Position numbers and translations under genes: made by a program
Source: Cyanobium gracile_A
GTDB taxonomy: Bacteria > Cyanobacteriota > Cyanobacteriia > PCC-6307 > Cyanobiaceae
Direction: 5' to 3'
Length of the DNA: 24,427 bases
Assembly: GCF_034931305.1 (NCBI RefSeq)
Contig: NZ_JAYGHY010000043.1
Coordinates: forward strand, 1-24,427
Part shown: piece by piece, positions 5,869-13,823 of the stretch
How the letters are laid out: the number at the start of each line of letters is the position of its first letter
Numbering within the stretch: the stretch's first letter is position 1
The notes under the pieces: model-generated
The model's input: only the letters and a program-made list of their open reading frames with translations
Told to the model about the DNA's origin: nothing
Database searches by the model: none

Positions 5869-6261
5869 TCAGCGGCCCGCTTCCATCGCCGGTGCAAGAT
5901 CGGTGTGGATGAAGTCATCGCCCTTGTACAGAAGGGGTGCAGCGAGGGATTTGGCCAGGGCGTAGGAGAAACAGACGCCCAGATTCAACCCGGCTCGATG
6001 GCGACCCTTGCCGAAACGACGCCATGCCATGCGTGCGAGTTGCGCCTGGTCGCGGTCGAAGCTGACCACTTCGATCTCTGCGGCGGCCACAAACACATCC
6101 AGATCTCCTTGGACATCGGTGCCAAAGCGGGCCTCGAGAACGATGGCGTCGTAGACGAGGATTTCCTCGGGCGTGCGGTTGTCCTTCCGTGGTCGCGCTG
6201 CACTCCGCAGGGCGAGCTCATCGAGGCGATCGGCCTCTGGGTTGCGGATGTTCAGCGCCAT
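5869..6261 (-). pseudogene. Collapsed VapB-VapC fusion with dead PIN site
   Basis: From ATG 6261 the frame begins MALNIRNPEADRLDELA, the standard start of Rv0623/PSK-type VapB antitoxins. After about 20 residues it jumps to RTPEEILVYDA, near the normal antitoxin C-terminus (DEILGYD). It then passes without a stop into the C-terminal two-thirds of a PIN toxin (VLEARFG, then EIEVVSFDRDQAQLARMAWR, RFGKGRH, YALAKSL, LLYKGDDF). The toxin N-terminus with its first catalytic Asp is missing. The family motif GDCFAYA reads GVCFSYA (Val96 in the fusion). Two internal deletions plus a lost acid make toxin activity very unlikely. Whether it is still translated is unknown. Confidence 0.85.
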
Positions 6262-6339
6262 CACGCCAGCGTGTAGACGCCCCATGGGCTGCTTGGTCTG
6301 CCGCAGGCGTGGCTGTGGGGGCTGGTGGGTTCTGTGGGC

Positions 6340-6444
6340 GGATCCGGGGTTGTGTACAGGTTGTACAGGTCTGGGATCTGGCCGGACGGACAGGGTCGGA
6401 TCGCGCTCAGCTCTCCGCTTCGAGCCGAGCATGGTGTTGGCGGC
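6340..6444 (+). repeat. TGTACA repeat, copy 3
   Basis: Direct-orientation partner of copy 2, with dyad TGTACA-GGT-TGTACA at 6353-6367. It lies about 80 bp upstream of the VapBC remnant start, so one of its roles could have been promoter or operator of that module. Confidence 0.75.
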
Positions 6445-7022
6445 CAGGTGCTGCGGGGGAGTCAACGCCCACAGGCCGGCAACCCAGGCATCAGGCGACA
6501 CAGGGACGGATGCAGCGGCGACCCCGGTGGCAACCAGAACGGGCTGGAGCCGCGAAGGACGGACAGGCCGATCAGCAGGGCCCAGAGCCAGGTGAGGCGG
6601 GAACCACCGGGGAGGATCATCGCTTATGGGACCATGGGGGCTGTGGCCTACACCCTGCCGGCGAAAGGGTAGAGCACCTTGATGGAAGGTACCCTGCTAG
6701 CGCAAGGGATTCAGCATCGTCGATCTTTTCCTGGTGCTCATGAATCAGCTCTGACCGGCGACAATCTGGTTGAGGAGTAGCGCTAGACAGGTAGAATGCA
6801 GAGGAGGAACTAACTGATTACCCCCCCCCCTAGTCACGGAACAGAGTCGTCTTAGTTGAGTGCAGACGATTTCATGAATAGCGAATCCAGGAAATCTCGA
6901 GCCAGTCTCAGGCTGTAGGAGGGTGAAAGGGCGGGGTTGGAGAAGTATCAGCATTCCTAGCAACGGAAGTTACACCTATATGACCAACCTCTACACAGAG
7001 AAAGGAATGATATGCTTGCCTG
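6445..7022. other. Gene-free stretch spanning the GC-rich to AT-rich transition
   Basis: No convincing gene is seen. The left part is GC-rich and continues the repeat and remnant zone. Two similar 20-mers sit at 6652-6671 and 6691-6710 around a small hairpin (ACCTT/AAGGT, 6676-6690). A run of exactly ten C lies at 6821-6830. From about 6840 the DNA becomes AT-rich. Minus-strand frames here have no family resemblance and an unbalanced composition. Confidence 0.6.
6652..6710. repeat. Imperfect 20-bp direct repeat around a small hairpin
   Basis: ACCCTGCCGGCGAAAGGGTA (6652-6671) and ACCCTGCTAGCGCAAGGGAT (6691-6710) match at about 15 of 20 positions. Each has CCCT...AGGG ends and a 6-bp palindrome centre. 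Between them ACCTT-GATGG-AAGGT can pair. It lies near the left edge of the AT-rich island. Confidence 0.4.
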
Positions 7023-7823
7023 TCATTGAAAAGTCGAGAAACTAAGCAATGCCGCACCCTTCTCAAAGGGCAAAGTGCTTAAAGTATAGTCAAACCCGTG
7101 AACCTTGAGGATATCTATCCACGCAGCAATTACTTCTTGCTCATCCTTTCTAAGAGTATCATCAAGCACTAAGTCTACCGAAACCCTGCACCCATTTAGT
7201 GAGTCTAATATGATTGGCAAGGCAGGATATCGAGCCCATCTGCCTGTAGCTCCGGGTGGGCCATCTACAAGAACAAGAACCTTCTTTAGCGGAAACTTAC
7301 GCTTCCGCTTGAGTACTGTTGCAAAGGTACGAATCTGATCAGTTTTGCTATAATAGAAATAATTACCAGTTGCGTCTGACCAGCTTTCTAATGGTGACAA
7401 GCTAAGGACACAATGTTTTCTAGATGTGCAATGTTCTACGAGGATTGAAGTTTTCTGGAAGTACTCAGATAAATGTTCATAAACAAGCATGATTGGAGAA
7501 TTTGAAGCATGAGAGGGGCGCAAGGAGGACTTCGCAAGAGCTTCTAATAAGATGTATGTGCTGGTGCCAGAACCAAACTCAACAATAAACGAGTATCTAT
7601 TTTGAAGTACAAGACGTACCAAGAACAAGGATACGTCAGCACTGAGTGGCCATCCATGAAGATCAGCTGGAATGTCTCCAATGAGCGAATGCAACTGTTG
7701 AAAGTTTTCTAGTTGCCTAACAACGTTAAGACATGATTTTTCAATTGTATGACGAAGCTTCCCTTCGAGTAATTCGAGTCTGTTGTGGATCTCAACTAAA
7801 TCAAAAGGCTTTTCATTGCTCAT
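7023..7823 (-). CDS. Class I SAM-dependent methyltransferase-like protein
   Basis: A 266-aa protein from ATG 7823 (MSNEKPFDLVEIHNRLELLE). A start further up (7943) would overlap the exostosin gene, whereas ATG 7823 leaves a 7-bp gap. Motif I for SAM binding is visible as VEFGSGTSTYILLEAL (about residues 80-95). A later DGPPGATGRWARYPAL (about 188-204) resembles blocks in glycan-cluster methyltransferases. An N-terminal helical segment with coiled-coil character precedes the domain. It is last in a minus-strand group with the exostosin gene, so methylation of a glycan or lipid carrier is inferred. Codon use is AT-rich, unlike the flanks. Confidence 0.75.
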   Translation of the reverse strand: MSNEKPFDLVEIHNRLELLEGKLRHTIEKSCLNVVRQLENFQQLHSLIGDIPADLHGWPLSADVSLFLVRLVLQNRYSFIVEFGSGTSTYILLEALAKSSLRPSHASNSPIMLVYEHLSEYFQKTSILVEHCTSRKHCVLSLSPLESWSDATGNYFYYSKTDQIRTFATVLKRKRKFPLKKVLVLVDGPPGATGRWARYPALPIILDSLNGCRVSVDLVLDDTLRKDEQEVIAAWIDILKVHGFDYTLSTLPFEKGAALLSFSTFQ

Positions 7824-7830
7824 AGTACAA

Positions 7831-9075
7831 CTAGCGTGTAAGTAACTCAATGTCCGGTGATCGAGATGAAACAGCCCAGTTTTGAATGCCAGACTCACCA
7901 ATAAGCGTCTTGCAGAGTTTGATTGATGATCTCCATCGTGCATTAATAAGAGGTAATGGGTCGTTGGAAATAACTTGTATAATTAGAGACAAGTCTGATT
8001 GGGCTCCGCGTAGAACTTTCATTAGATTCTTAGGTAGTGTACTTGAATCTGAGCTGCTAATAATTATGGGGTCAGCTGGAGACTCGTTACTATTCAATAC
8101 ACAATTGCCGGACAACCGCTTAATGCTTTGTGACAATAGAAAGCCATCTGGGTCTTCATGAAACCTGACTAGATCTGAGCAAAAGAGTGGAATACCATAG
8201 CGTCGATACAGAAGTGCTCCAGCCTTCTGCATGCTATTCAGCAAGTCACGGCTTGAACTTAAACTGCCAAGTAACTCCGGAAGCTTCATGACCGCTTCCT
8301 CCTCTTCGGGAACAAAGACTGCAGCCTGCTTCCATAGTGAGGGATCTCCGGGTAGTCGAAGCCTATCAGACAGAATCACCGGTATTGCGCCAAACCCCAA
8401 AGCCTCCCATAACCTTATCGAATTTGGACCAGAACCAGATGGGCAAAGGGCAAATACACTCTTCCTCATTAGCTCAACATAGAAATCAGCATTACGTTTT
8501 AGCTGTTGATGCCTTATAGGATCTGGAAGCTGGTCGTGAACCTGTTCTCTATACACTACCTGTTCGAAATGCCACTCATCAGTCTGGCGAACTATGGCAT
8601 TTTCTTGATCGGGTAGTTTTGCAATCCACGCACGTACAGAACAAATATAGAGATCGGGCTGATAAGCCCCTTGAAACGAGTAGAGCAATAATCTGTCCGA
8701 TGCCTTAATATGATCAGCATTAACATAATCGCTACAACGAACTGGATAAAGAGGGAAGGGGTGAATTCTTACTCCTTCGCAGTAGTTTGAGCAATGTGTA
8801 GCATGGCTCCAAAACAAATCAGTTATTCCACACTCTTTAAACTGGTAAATATGCTTCAATGCGTCGATATGCTGGCATACAGTTGCCGTTATTCCATTAA
8901 AGGTCTGCCCATCTTTTGGAATTCCGATGGTGTACGAGTCTCTAGTCTTGTCTATCCACGATGCCCACGGATAACGAAAAAACCTAATTGACTTACAGGA
9001 TAGTTGAAGCCTATCAATGGCTTCCCACGCATACTCCTCTGTCTTGTTAGGTCTTTGCCAAGTTAGCTGATTCAT
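7831..9075 (-). CDS. Exostosin-type glycosyltransferase (GT47-like)
   Basis: A 414-aa protein from ATG 9075. A TTG at 9090 would add five residues. The block SVFALCPSGSGPNSIRLWEA followed by LGFGAIPVILSD (about residues 205-237) is the diagnostic exostosin core, corresponding to the sugar-nucleotide binding region. Exostosin-family enzymes transfer sugars to growing glycans; donor and acceptor cannot be predicted here. The C-terminal 100 residues are less family-like. ATG 9075 overlaps the stop of a small upstream ORF as ATGA, and the methyltransferase follows after 7 bp. AT-rich codons mark it as part of the acquired island. Confidence 0.85.
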   Translation of the reverse strand: MNQLTWQRPNKTEEYAWEAIDRLQLSCKSIRFFRYPWASWIDKTRDSYTIGIPKDGQTFNGITATVCQHIDALKHIYQFKECGITDLFWSHATHCSNYCEGVRIHPFPLYPVRCSDYVNADHIKASDRLLLYSFQGAYQPDLYICSVRAWIAKLPDQENAIVRQTDEWHFEQVVYREQVHDQLPDPIRHQQLKRNADFYVELMRKSVFALCPSGSGPNSIRLWEALGFGAIPVILSDRLRLPGDPSLWKQAAVFVPEEEEAVMKLPELLGSLSSSRDLLNSMQKAGALLYRRYGIPLFCSDLVRFHEDPDGFLLSQSIKRLSGNCVLNSNESPADPIIISSSDSSTLPKNLMKVLRGAQSDLSLIIQVISNDPLPLINARWRSSIKLCKTLIGESGIQNWAVSSRSPDIELLTR

Positions 9076-9296
9076 GTTTTGATGAACCAATTGAGTATAA
9101 TCCTACCATCTGACTGATGTTTATGATGCAGGTCGAGCATAGGATCTACCACTAACAAATCATAACTCCGATCGTATCGACTAAATAGATACTGAGATGC
9201 AATTGGAATGTAGAAAGTGATCACGCAACATGCATCACGATTGAGATGCATATAATCGGAGTCTAGACATTGATTCGTAGCCTGTGCTACATTCAT
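9072..9296 (-). CDS. Small ORF of unknown function, coupled to the exostosin gene
   Basis: A 74-aa frame from ATG 9296 with a GGAA stretch directly upstream. The composition is protein-like (YMHLNRDACCVITFYIPIAS, then YDLLVVDPMLDLHHKHQSDG). The stop overlaps the exostosin ATG by 4 bp, which supports real translation. I do not recognise a family. It could be the C-terminal remainder of a larger protein, possibly another glycan enzyme, since it begins abruptly 136 bp from the divergent GT25 gene. Confidence 0.5.
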   Translation of the reverse strand: MNVAQATNQCLDSDYMHLNRDACCVITFYIPIASQYLFSRYDRSYDLLVVDPMLDLHHKHQSDGRIILNWFIKT

Positions 9297-9364
9297 TTCC
9301 GTTGTCGCATCTATTGTTCATACAATCCGGTACTTAATCAGCCACTGAACTTACCCTGAATTAT

Positions 9365-9383
9365 CCTTATGGATTTCATAAGG
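9365..9383. promoter_or_regulatory. CCTTATG-N5-CATAAGG inverted repeat in the divergent promoter region
   Basis: Perfect 7-bp arms with a 5-bp spacer in the 136-bp region between the two divergent glycan operons, 49 bp before the GT25 ATG. It is a candidate regulator site controlling one or both operons. Only the symmetry is observed. Confidence 0.45.
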
Positions 9384-9432
9384 TTCGTCTAAGCAAGTAT
9401 TAGTCTGGTTCATTTTTAGAGAGAACTGCCCA

Positions 9433-10470
9433 ATGTCGAGCTCTGTTTCAATGCATGGTCAAGGGCTTGTTGATTATGACTATCACCGCCTAAAGGCCGT
9501 TAAAGAAGCCGTGTCGGAATCCTCATATTTGTATCATGAGGTTTGTCGTACTATTGAATTTCTGCATGACCTACAGAAGACTCGAGATGATGTTCCGAAT
9601 GGGCAGTTAAGCGACCAGTCTGCTTTTCATCTTGATAGCAGCGGATTTCCAGTATTCTATTTTTTGAACTTGAAATCTCGAGAAGATAGAAGAAAACTAA
9701 TCCAAAGGATTGCCGCCAAGCTTAGTATTAACCCTGCATTCATCTCGGCAATTCATGGGGCAAGTTCAGATCTCGCCAAGAGCATTTACGAAGATAATAA
9801 GGAGTACGCAAAGACGTTGGTCGCCAATGTTCCAGAGCATGGCATTCAGTATAGTATCAGTGCATATAAGGACTATGGCAGTGTTCCTTCTCGCGAGCGT
9901 TACTTTTACGAAAAGTGGAATCAAAAGCTCCTCAGTCTGGGATCAATCGGGTATCTGCTGAGTTATCGTAAGGCTCTAATTGATGCGTCAGTTAATCAGC
10001 GTTTATCAGTCTCAGATTTCATAGTAATCTGCGATGACGATGTCAGACCACATACGGACTTCTGGGCAATCTGGCAAGAGGCATGGAAGCAAGTCAGTGG
10101 CCTTGATCCAATGATAATTTCACTTGGGGCCATGCAGTACTTCTGGAACGAAAAGGATATAAGTTGGATCAGCAATAACATTTACCGTTGCAATGGCACT
10201 AGCATTGCTTCACATGCAACAATGATCCATAAGACTCTAGTTCCTGAGTTCGTTCAATTAATTGATGATTCAACTCTGCCTCTTGATATTGGTGCTTTGC
10301 ACTACCTGAAGCGTAAGTATGCATCTCAGACATTTGTCGTTTTCCCGAATCTCTTTATCCAGGATGTCTCTGAAAGCGATATCGCAGATACAGCTAATCA
10401 GTCCAATGAAGGTGTAAAGGAGGATAACATATTCCGGTGGAAGCTATCCGACTACTGCTTTAACATATAA
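9433..10470 (+). CDS. GT25-like glycosyltransferase (LPS-type)
   Basis: A 345-aa protein. From about residue 74, VFYFLNLKSREDRRKLIQRI is the typical GT25 opening ('INL..R.DR...'). GSIGYLLSYRKAL near residue 170 matches the conserved 'G..GC..SH...' region with Ser/Tyr replacing the usual Cys-Ser/His. IVICDDDV near residue 198 is the acidic donor-metal motif. GT25 enzymes add galactose or glucose in LPS and related glycans. It has an unusual 70-residue N-terminal extension. It is first of three plus-strand glycosyltransferase genes, with a 9-bp gap to the next. Confidence 0.8.
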   Translation: MSSSVSMHGQGLVDYDYHRLKAVKEAVSESSYLYHEVCRTIEFLHDLQKTRDDVPNGQLSDQSAFHLDSSGFPVFYFLNLKSREDRRKLIQRIAAKLSINPAFISAIHGASSDLAKSIYEDNKEYAKTLVANVPEHGIQYSISAYKDYGSVPSRERYFYEKWNQKLLSLGSIGYLLSYRKALIDASVNQRLSVSDFIVICDDDVRPHTDFWAIWQEAWKQVSGLDPMIISLGAMQYFWNEKDISWISNNIYRCNGTSIASHATMIHKTLVPEFVQLIDDSTLPLDIGALHYLKRKYASQTFVVFPNLFIQDVSESDIADTANQSNEGVKEDNIFRWKLSDYCFNI

Positions 10471-10479
10471 GCCATCGTC

Positions 10480-11493
10480 ATGAATATTCCACTCATTTCC
10501 ATCATTATCCCCTTCTACAATGAGCGAAATCGCCTCGCTGATCTATTGCGATCAGTCAATCGCTTAGAGGCCTCTGGCTTCAGCTATGAAGTGATATTTG
10601 TTAATAACAACTCTAGTGATGAATATCTGTCTGAATTCTCAAGTTACCCACGAGTTCGCCTTGTTGATGCAATTGGCAAAGCTTCAAGTTACTTCGCTAG
10701 AAACTGTGGGGCTAAACATGCGTTCGGAAAGTATCTTTTGTTTATTGACGCAGATGTAATTCCGAGCGCCACAATACTAGAGTGCTACCGTGCATATATT
10801 TCTAATCAGCCTGAGGGGGTCCATGCTGTATTTGCAGGAGATATCCTCCCCTATCATCAAGAATCTTCGCATGCTGACATTTCACTGTTTCTTGCGTATG
10901 CCGAGTCTAGGAAGATTCTAAATCAGAAGTCTGCAGCTACTGGCTGGGCCTTTCGGCCATTTGCGCAAACAGCAAATTGCCTGATGTCGTTGGCAGACTT
11001 TGTATCCGTTGGTGGATTTAATGAGAACATGACATCAGGAGGAGATTCCGAAATCTGCTGGAGGCTTGCTCAAGCCCATCCAAACTTTCAAGTTGTCCAT
11101 TGCGTGGATGCATATGTAAGACATATCCACAGAGACGACTCAATCAGCTTTGCTAAGCAGTTTACAAAGTATGGTAGGGGCCGGTCTGAGCAGATTCTTG
11201 AATCTGAGTTCTTTGCGGAGAATATGAAACGCCAGTCTCACGACAACGAATCATCTGCCATTCTCCTTGACAAGATTCTTCAACAAGGAATCAGTGTAGG
11301 TATTGATAAGGAGTTCCTGTTTCTGGTCATTGATTATGCCAAAGAGATGTTCTTTCAGACGGGGTATCTAAGAGGCTTGCTGCGCCATGCCAGCATTAAT
11401 CCTGACCTAGACTATGCGGAGCTGCACAAGACTCTTCTCAAACTGTGTCAAAACTCTGGGCTATTAGGGCAATCGTCTGATAAGCAGCCATGA
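10480..11493 (+). CDS. GT2-family glycosyltransferase
   Basis: A 337-aa protein with a clear GT-A fold. ISIIIPFYNERNRLADLLRS is at residues 6-25, VIFVNNNSSDE follows at about 39, and the DxD-type motif LLFIDADVIPS at about 87-97. GGFNENMTSGGDSEICWRL at about 178-196 is the acceptor-site region of GT2 enzymes. There is no membrane segment, so it is probably cytoplasmic and acts on a lipid-linked glycan. It overlaps the next glycosyltransferase ATG by 4 bp (ATGA). Codon use is AT-rich. Confidence 0.9.
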   Translation: MNIPLISIIIPFYNERNRLADLLRSVNRLEASGFSYEVIFVNNNSSDEYLSEFSSYPRVRLVDAIGKASSYFARNCGAKHAFGKYLLFIDADVIPSATILECYRAYISNQPEGVHAVFAGDILPYHQESSHADISLFLAYAESRKILNQKSAATGWAFRPFAQTANCLMSLADFVSVGGFNENMTSGGDSEICWRLAQAHPNFQVVHCVDAYVRHIHRDDSISFAKQFTKYGRGRSEQILESEFFAENMKRQSHDNESSAILLDKILQQGISVGIDKEFLFLVIDYAKEMFFQTGYLRGLLRHASINPDLDYAELHKTLLKLCQNSGLLGQSSDKQP

Positions 11494-12641
11494 AGCCCAA
11501 AATCATAATTGTTTCGACCGATAACAGGTCACAGGGCATTTATAATGATGCGATTAATCTTAGTAGGGCCTTGCATAAATGTGGGTATGAGGTCCTTCTT
11601 GTCTTAGATAAGTACAGCCACAATAAGGACTTTACGGAACAATCGACTTCCGTATATAGCTTGACTCACTATGGACCTTATTCAATAGACGTTGAACCCA
11701 ATCCTAAGCTCCTTAGCAATGACTTGCTATTTTCGGATATCCTAGAAGATCCTTGTGCGGTTATTCAGATTGAGTCCCTCAACTTAAGCATCGCTAAGTT
11801 GGCTCTTAATATTGGCATCAGATACTTTTTGCTTGTTAATCTCGAATGGTGCGTCTATCCAAAGACGACCGAATATGATTGTCCAAGTGCGATTGGCGAG
11901 TGGATCAGCATAATCAGAGAATATGATGTGATCTGTTTGGCTCGTTCTTTGTGCATTCTTCGACGCTTGATGAGCCTTGGAATTGACAGTATATTCATCT
12001 CTTGGTCCGTTCCTGGACCGATCATTCCATCACACCTATTTCTTCGGCATGAGCAACTATCCAGCTTGCCAAGCTTCTTCTTTTCGGGAGGGAATAACGG
12101 GTGGATGCAGCGAAGAGGTGCTGACATCTTGGCTTCTGCCCTGCGCCAACTAACAGATTCAAATTACCAATCAGCAAAGATATACTTTAAGTGCAATAGG
12201 GATGAGGATCTCGAAGCACTTAACTTGCATCCTTCTAGTCTGATACAGCCAATGTCTGGTTTCTTGCAAAGGAAAGAGCTTGTCTCAATGTACAAGTCCT
12301 GCACATTCTTCCTGTATCCAAGTAGATTCGAGGGACTTGGTCTTTCTCTCTTTGAAGCATGTCAGTATGGTCTAATTCCGATCTATACTGGTGGCTTCCC
12401 AATGGATGACGTTGTTGGTTTGGGTGGTATCCGGCTGCCGGCACGACTTGCATCGATGGCTCGTCTGGCTGATTTCTATGATATTGAACCCACCGATGTA
12501 TCGAGTTCGATTAAAGCTCTGTGTGACTTGAATCCCAATAGTCTTTTTGACTTAGTCTATGAGAAAAAGAAGTCTCTCTGCTCACACATGTGGTCATGTC
12601 GACGAACATTCTTTTCAGCGTTAACATCATTATTCGATTGA
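11490..12641 (+). CDS. GT4-like (GT-B fold) glycosyltransferase
   Basis: A 383-aa protein. The N-terminal half starts KPKIIIVSTDNRSQGIYNDA, an N-terminal Rossmann strand with a glycine loop. In the C-terminal half, FFLYPSRFEGLGLSLFEACQ and then YGLIPIYTG contain the GT4 EGLGLSLFE nucleotide-sugar binding motif with both glutamates. It belongs to the 9433-12641 operon and is translationally coupled to the GT2 gene. It probably retains a nucleotide-sugar donor; specificity is unknown. Confidence 0.85.
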   Translation: MKPKIIIVSTDNRSQGIYNDAINLSRALHKCGYEVLLVLDKYSHNKDFTEQSTSVYSLTHYGPYSIDVEPNPKLLSNDLLFSDILEDPCAVIQIESLNLSIAKLALNIGIRYFLLVNLEWCVYPKTTEYDCPSAIGEWISIIREYDVICLARSLCILRRLMSLGIDSIFISWSVPGPIIPSHLFLRHEQLSSLPSFFFSGGNNGWMQRRGADILASALRQLTDSNYQSAKIYFKCNRDEDLEALNLHPSSLIQPMSGFLQRKELVSMYKSCTFFLYPSRFEGLGLSLFEACQYGLIPIYTGGFPMDDVVGLGGIRLPARLASMARLADFYDIEPTDVSSSIKALCDLNPNSLFDLVYEKKKSLCSHMWSCRRTFFSALTSLFD

Positions 12642-13019
12642 TGGATGACTCTTGAGCCCGTTACTAAGTGCAATATATAATCCAATCTTGCTACTGGCCA
12701 TGAATGGGAGTCAAATCGATGTATGGCACTTATTCCTAGACTAAGAACACGCAGATATTACTCAAATGTCAATGCTTTGTTGGTCTTGTGTTGATGCATT
12801 TAAACTTATGATCTAAGCCAGGCTATATCGTGCGATAGGCCTGTGAGGATTGGTATTGGCTTACTTCCTAATGACCATAATTCAAAATATAGAGTGGCAT
12901 GCACGTAGCTATTTATCTAGTCAATGGATCCTCGATTATTGTTTGATACATCTCTGCTTGAATTAGGTATAAGGCTGAGACTTGCGGATGCATATCGAGC
13001 AAGCGCTACAGTGAATGTC
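12642..13019. other. AT-rich gap between convergent glycosyltransferase genes
   Basis: No gene is seen in either orientation. A bulged hairpin can form at 12819-12843, with CAGGC...GCCTG outer arms and an inner TATCG-TG-CGATA. It may act as a weak two-way terminator, but no T-run follows. Otherwise nothing recognisable. Confidence 0.5.
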
Positions 13020-13769
13020 TCAAAGATAAGTATCCCCTGCTAACCAATCATCACGAAGCGATCTGTAGCGTTCAAAGAACTCTTTCGATGTTGAATGGCT
13101 CTTTTGGCCACCATAGTTAAAGAAGTATGGTCCCTTGATGAATGTCTCATTAACTCTCGAAAGAGTAAATGAGGAAATTGCAATTGCATAGCTAACCATG
13201 CTTTGGTCATAGACCGGCCACTTGACGTCGATACCATGAGTATCCCAGTGTTTTCCGGCATCACACTGTATATCATCTATATTTATTGTTTCGATTAGGT
13301 AAGCCCTAAACTCTCTGCTCATTAGTAGAATTGCTCCATTGACGTAGTTTTCAATATACTTATTGTGATCAACTGCCTTCGATAGCCATCCTTTCTTCAG
13401 TATTTCCAAATCTCTTGGGTGAGGCCGATGAATCCCTGCAATATCTGCTGAGGAATAATCATCAAATATTGATGGTGCTTCAGCCGAAGGGAGGATATCC
13501 GTATCAATGTACAAGATCTTATCGTAGGCTTCATACTCATTGCCGAGAAGCTGGAATCTTTCCATTGCAGGACCCCCAGGCAGTCTTCTTTCGGAAAACT
13601 GTGGTTGAGTTACAAGCCTGTATTCAGCCCCGATCTTCATTGCATACATAGACATTAGACTTGACGAAGCTTTGGCTATATTAAACCTGTGAGGTCCATA
13701 GTAGCCGTTCACTACATTCACGTGGTACTGCCAGATCAAGTTCTTTTTACCTGTATTCTCAATAGGCAT
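13020..13769 (-). CDS. GT8-like nucleotide-sugar transferase
   Basis: A 249-aa protein from ATG 13769, which has an AAAGG Shine-Dalgarno-like site 8 bp upstream. A TTG at 13784 is less likely. YDKILYIDTDILPSAEAPSI near residues 81-100 carries the DxD motif in the GT8-style context ('KiLYlDtDil'). VNGAILLMSREF near 143 matches the usual 'N.G..l.n...' block. GT8 enzymes use retaining chemistry with UDP-sugars. The gene is isolated, facing the GT4 gene. A decayed gene lies upstream. AT-rich codons. Confidence 0.75.
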   Translation of the reverse strand: MPIENTGKKNLIWQYHVNVVNGYYGPHRFNIAKASSSLMSMYAMKIGAEYRLVTQPQFSERRLPGGPAMERFQLLGNEYEAYDKILYIDTDILPSAEAPSIFDDYSSADIAGIHRPHPRDLEILKKGWLSKAVDHNKYIENYVNGAILLMSREFRAYLIETINIDDIQCDAGKHWDTHGIDVKWPVYDQSMVSYAIAISSFTLSRVNETFIKGPYFFNYGGQKSHSTSKEFFERYRSLRDDWLAGDTYL

Positions 13770-13823
13770 TGTCGGGCCTTTCAATTCATCACCATTCTAG
13801 GCTCAGACGGGATCTTTGACAAG

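Noticed and set aside
5656..6276. Plus-strand frames across the VapBC remnant and repeats
   Set aside because: They are antisense to the recognisable VapB/VapC sequence and cross repeat DNA.
1232..6444. Integron or super-integron carrying TA cassettes
   Set aside because: No integrase and no attC-like RYYYAAC/GTTRRRY pairs; the TGTACA repeats do not have attC architecture.
6821..6830. Phase-variable poly-C switch
   Set aside because: The run is outside any supported gene and not placed between promoter elements that I can identify.
6745..6963. 72-codon minus-strand frame across the poly-C run
   Set aside because: No family resemblance, the frame passes through the C homopolymer, and there are no neighbouring coupled genes.
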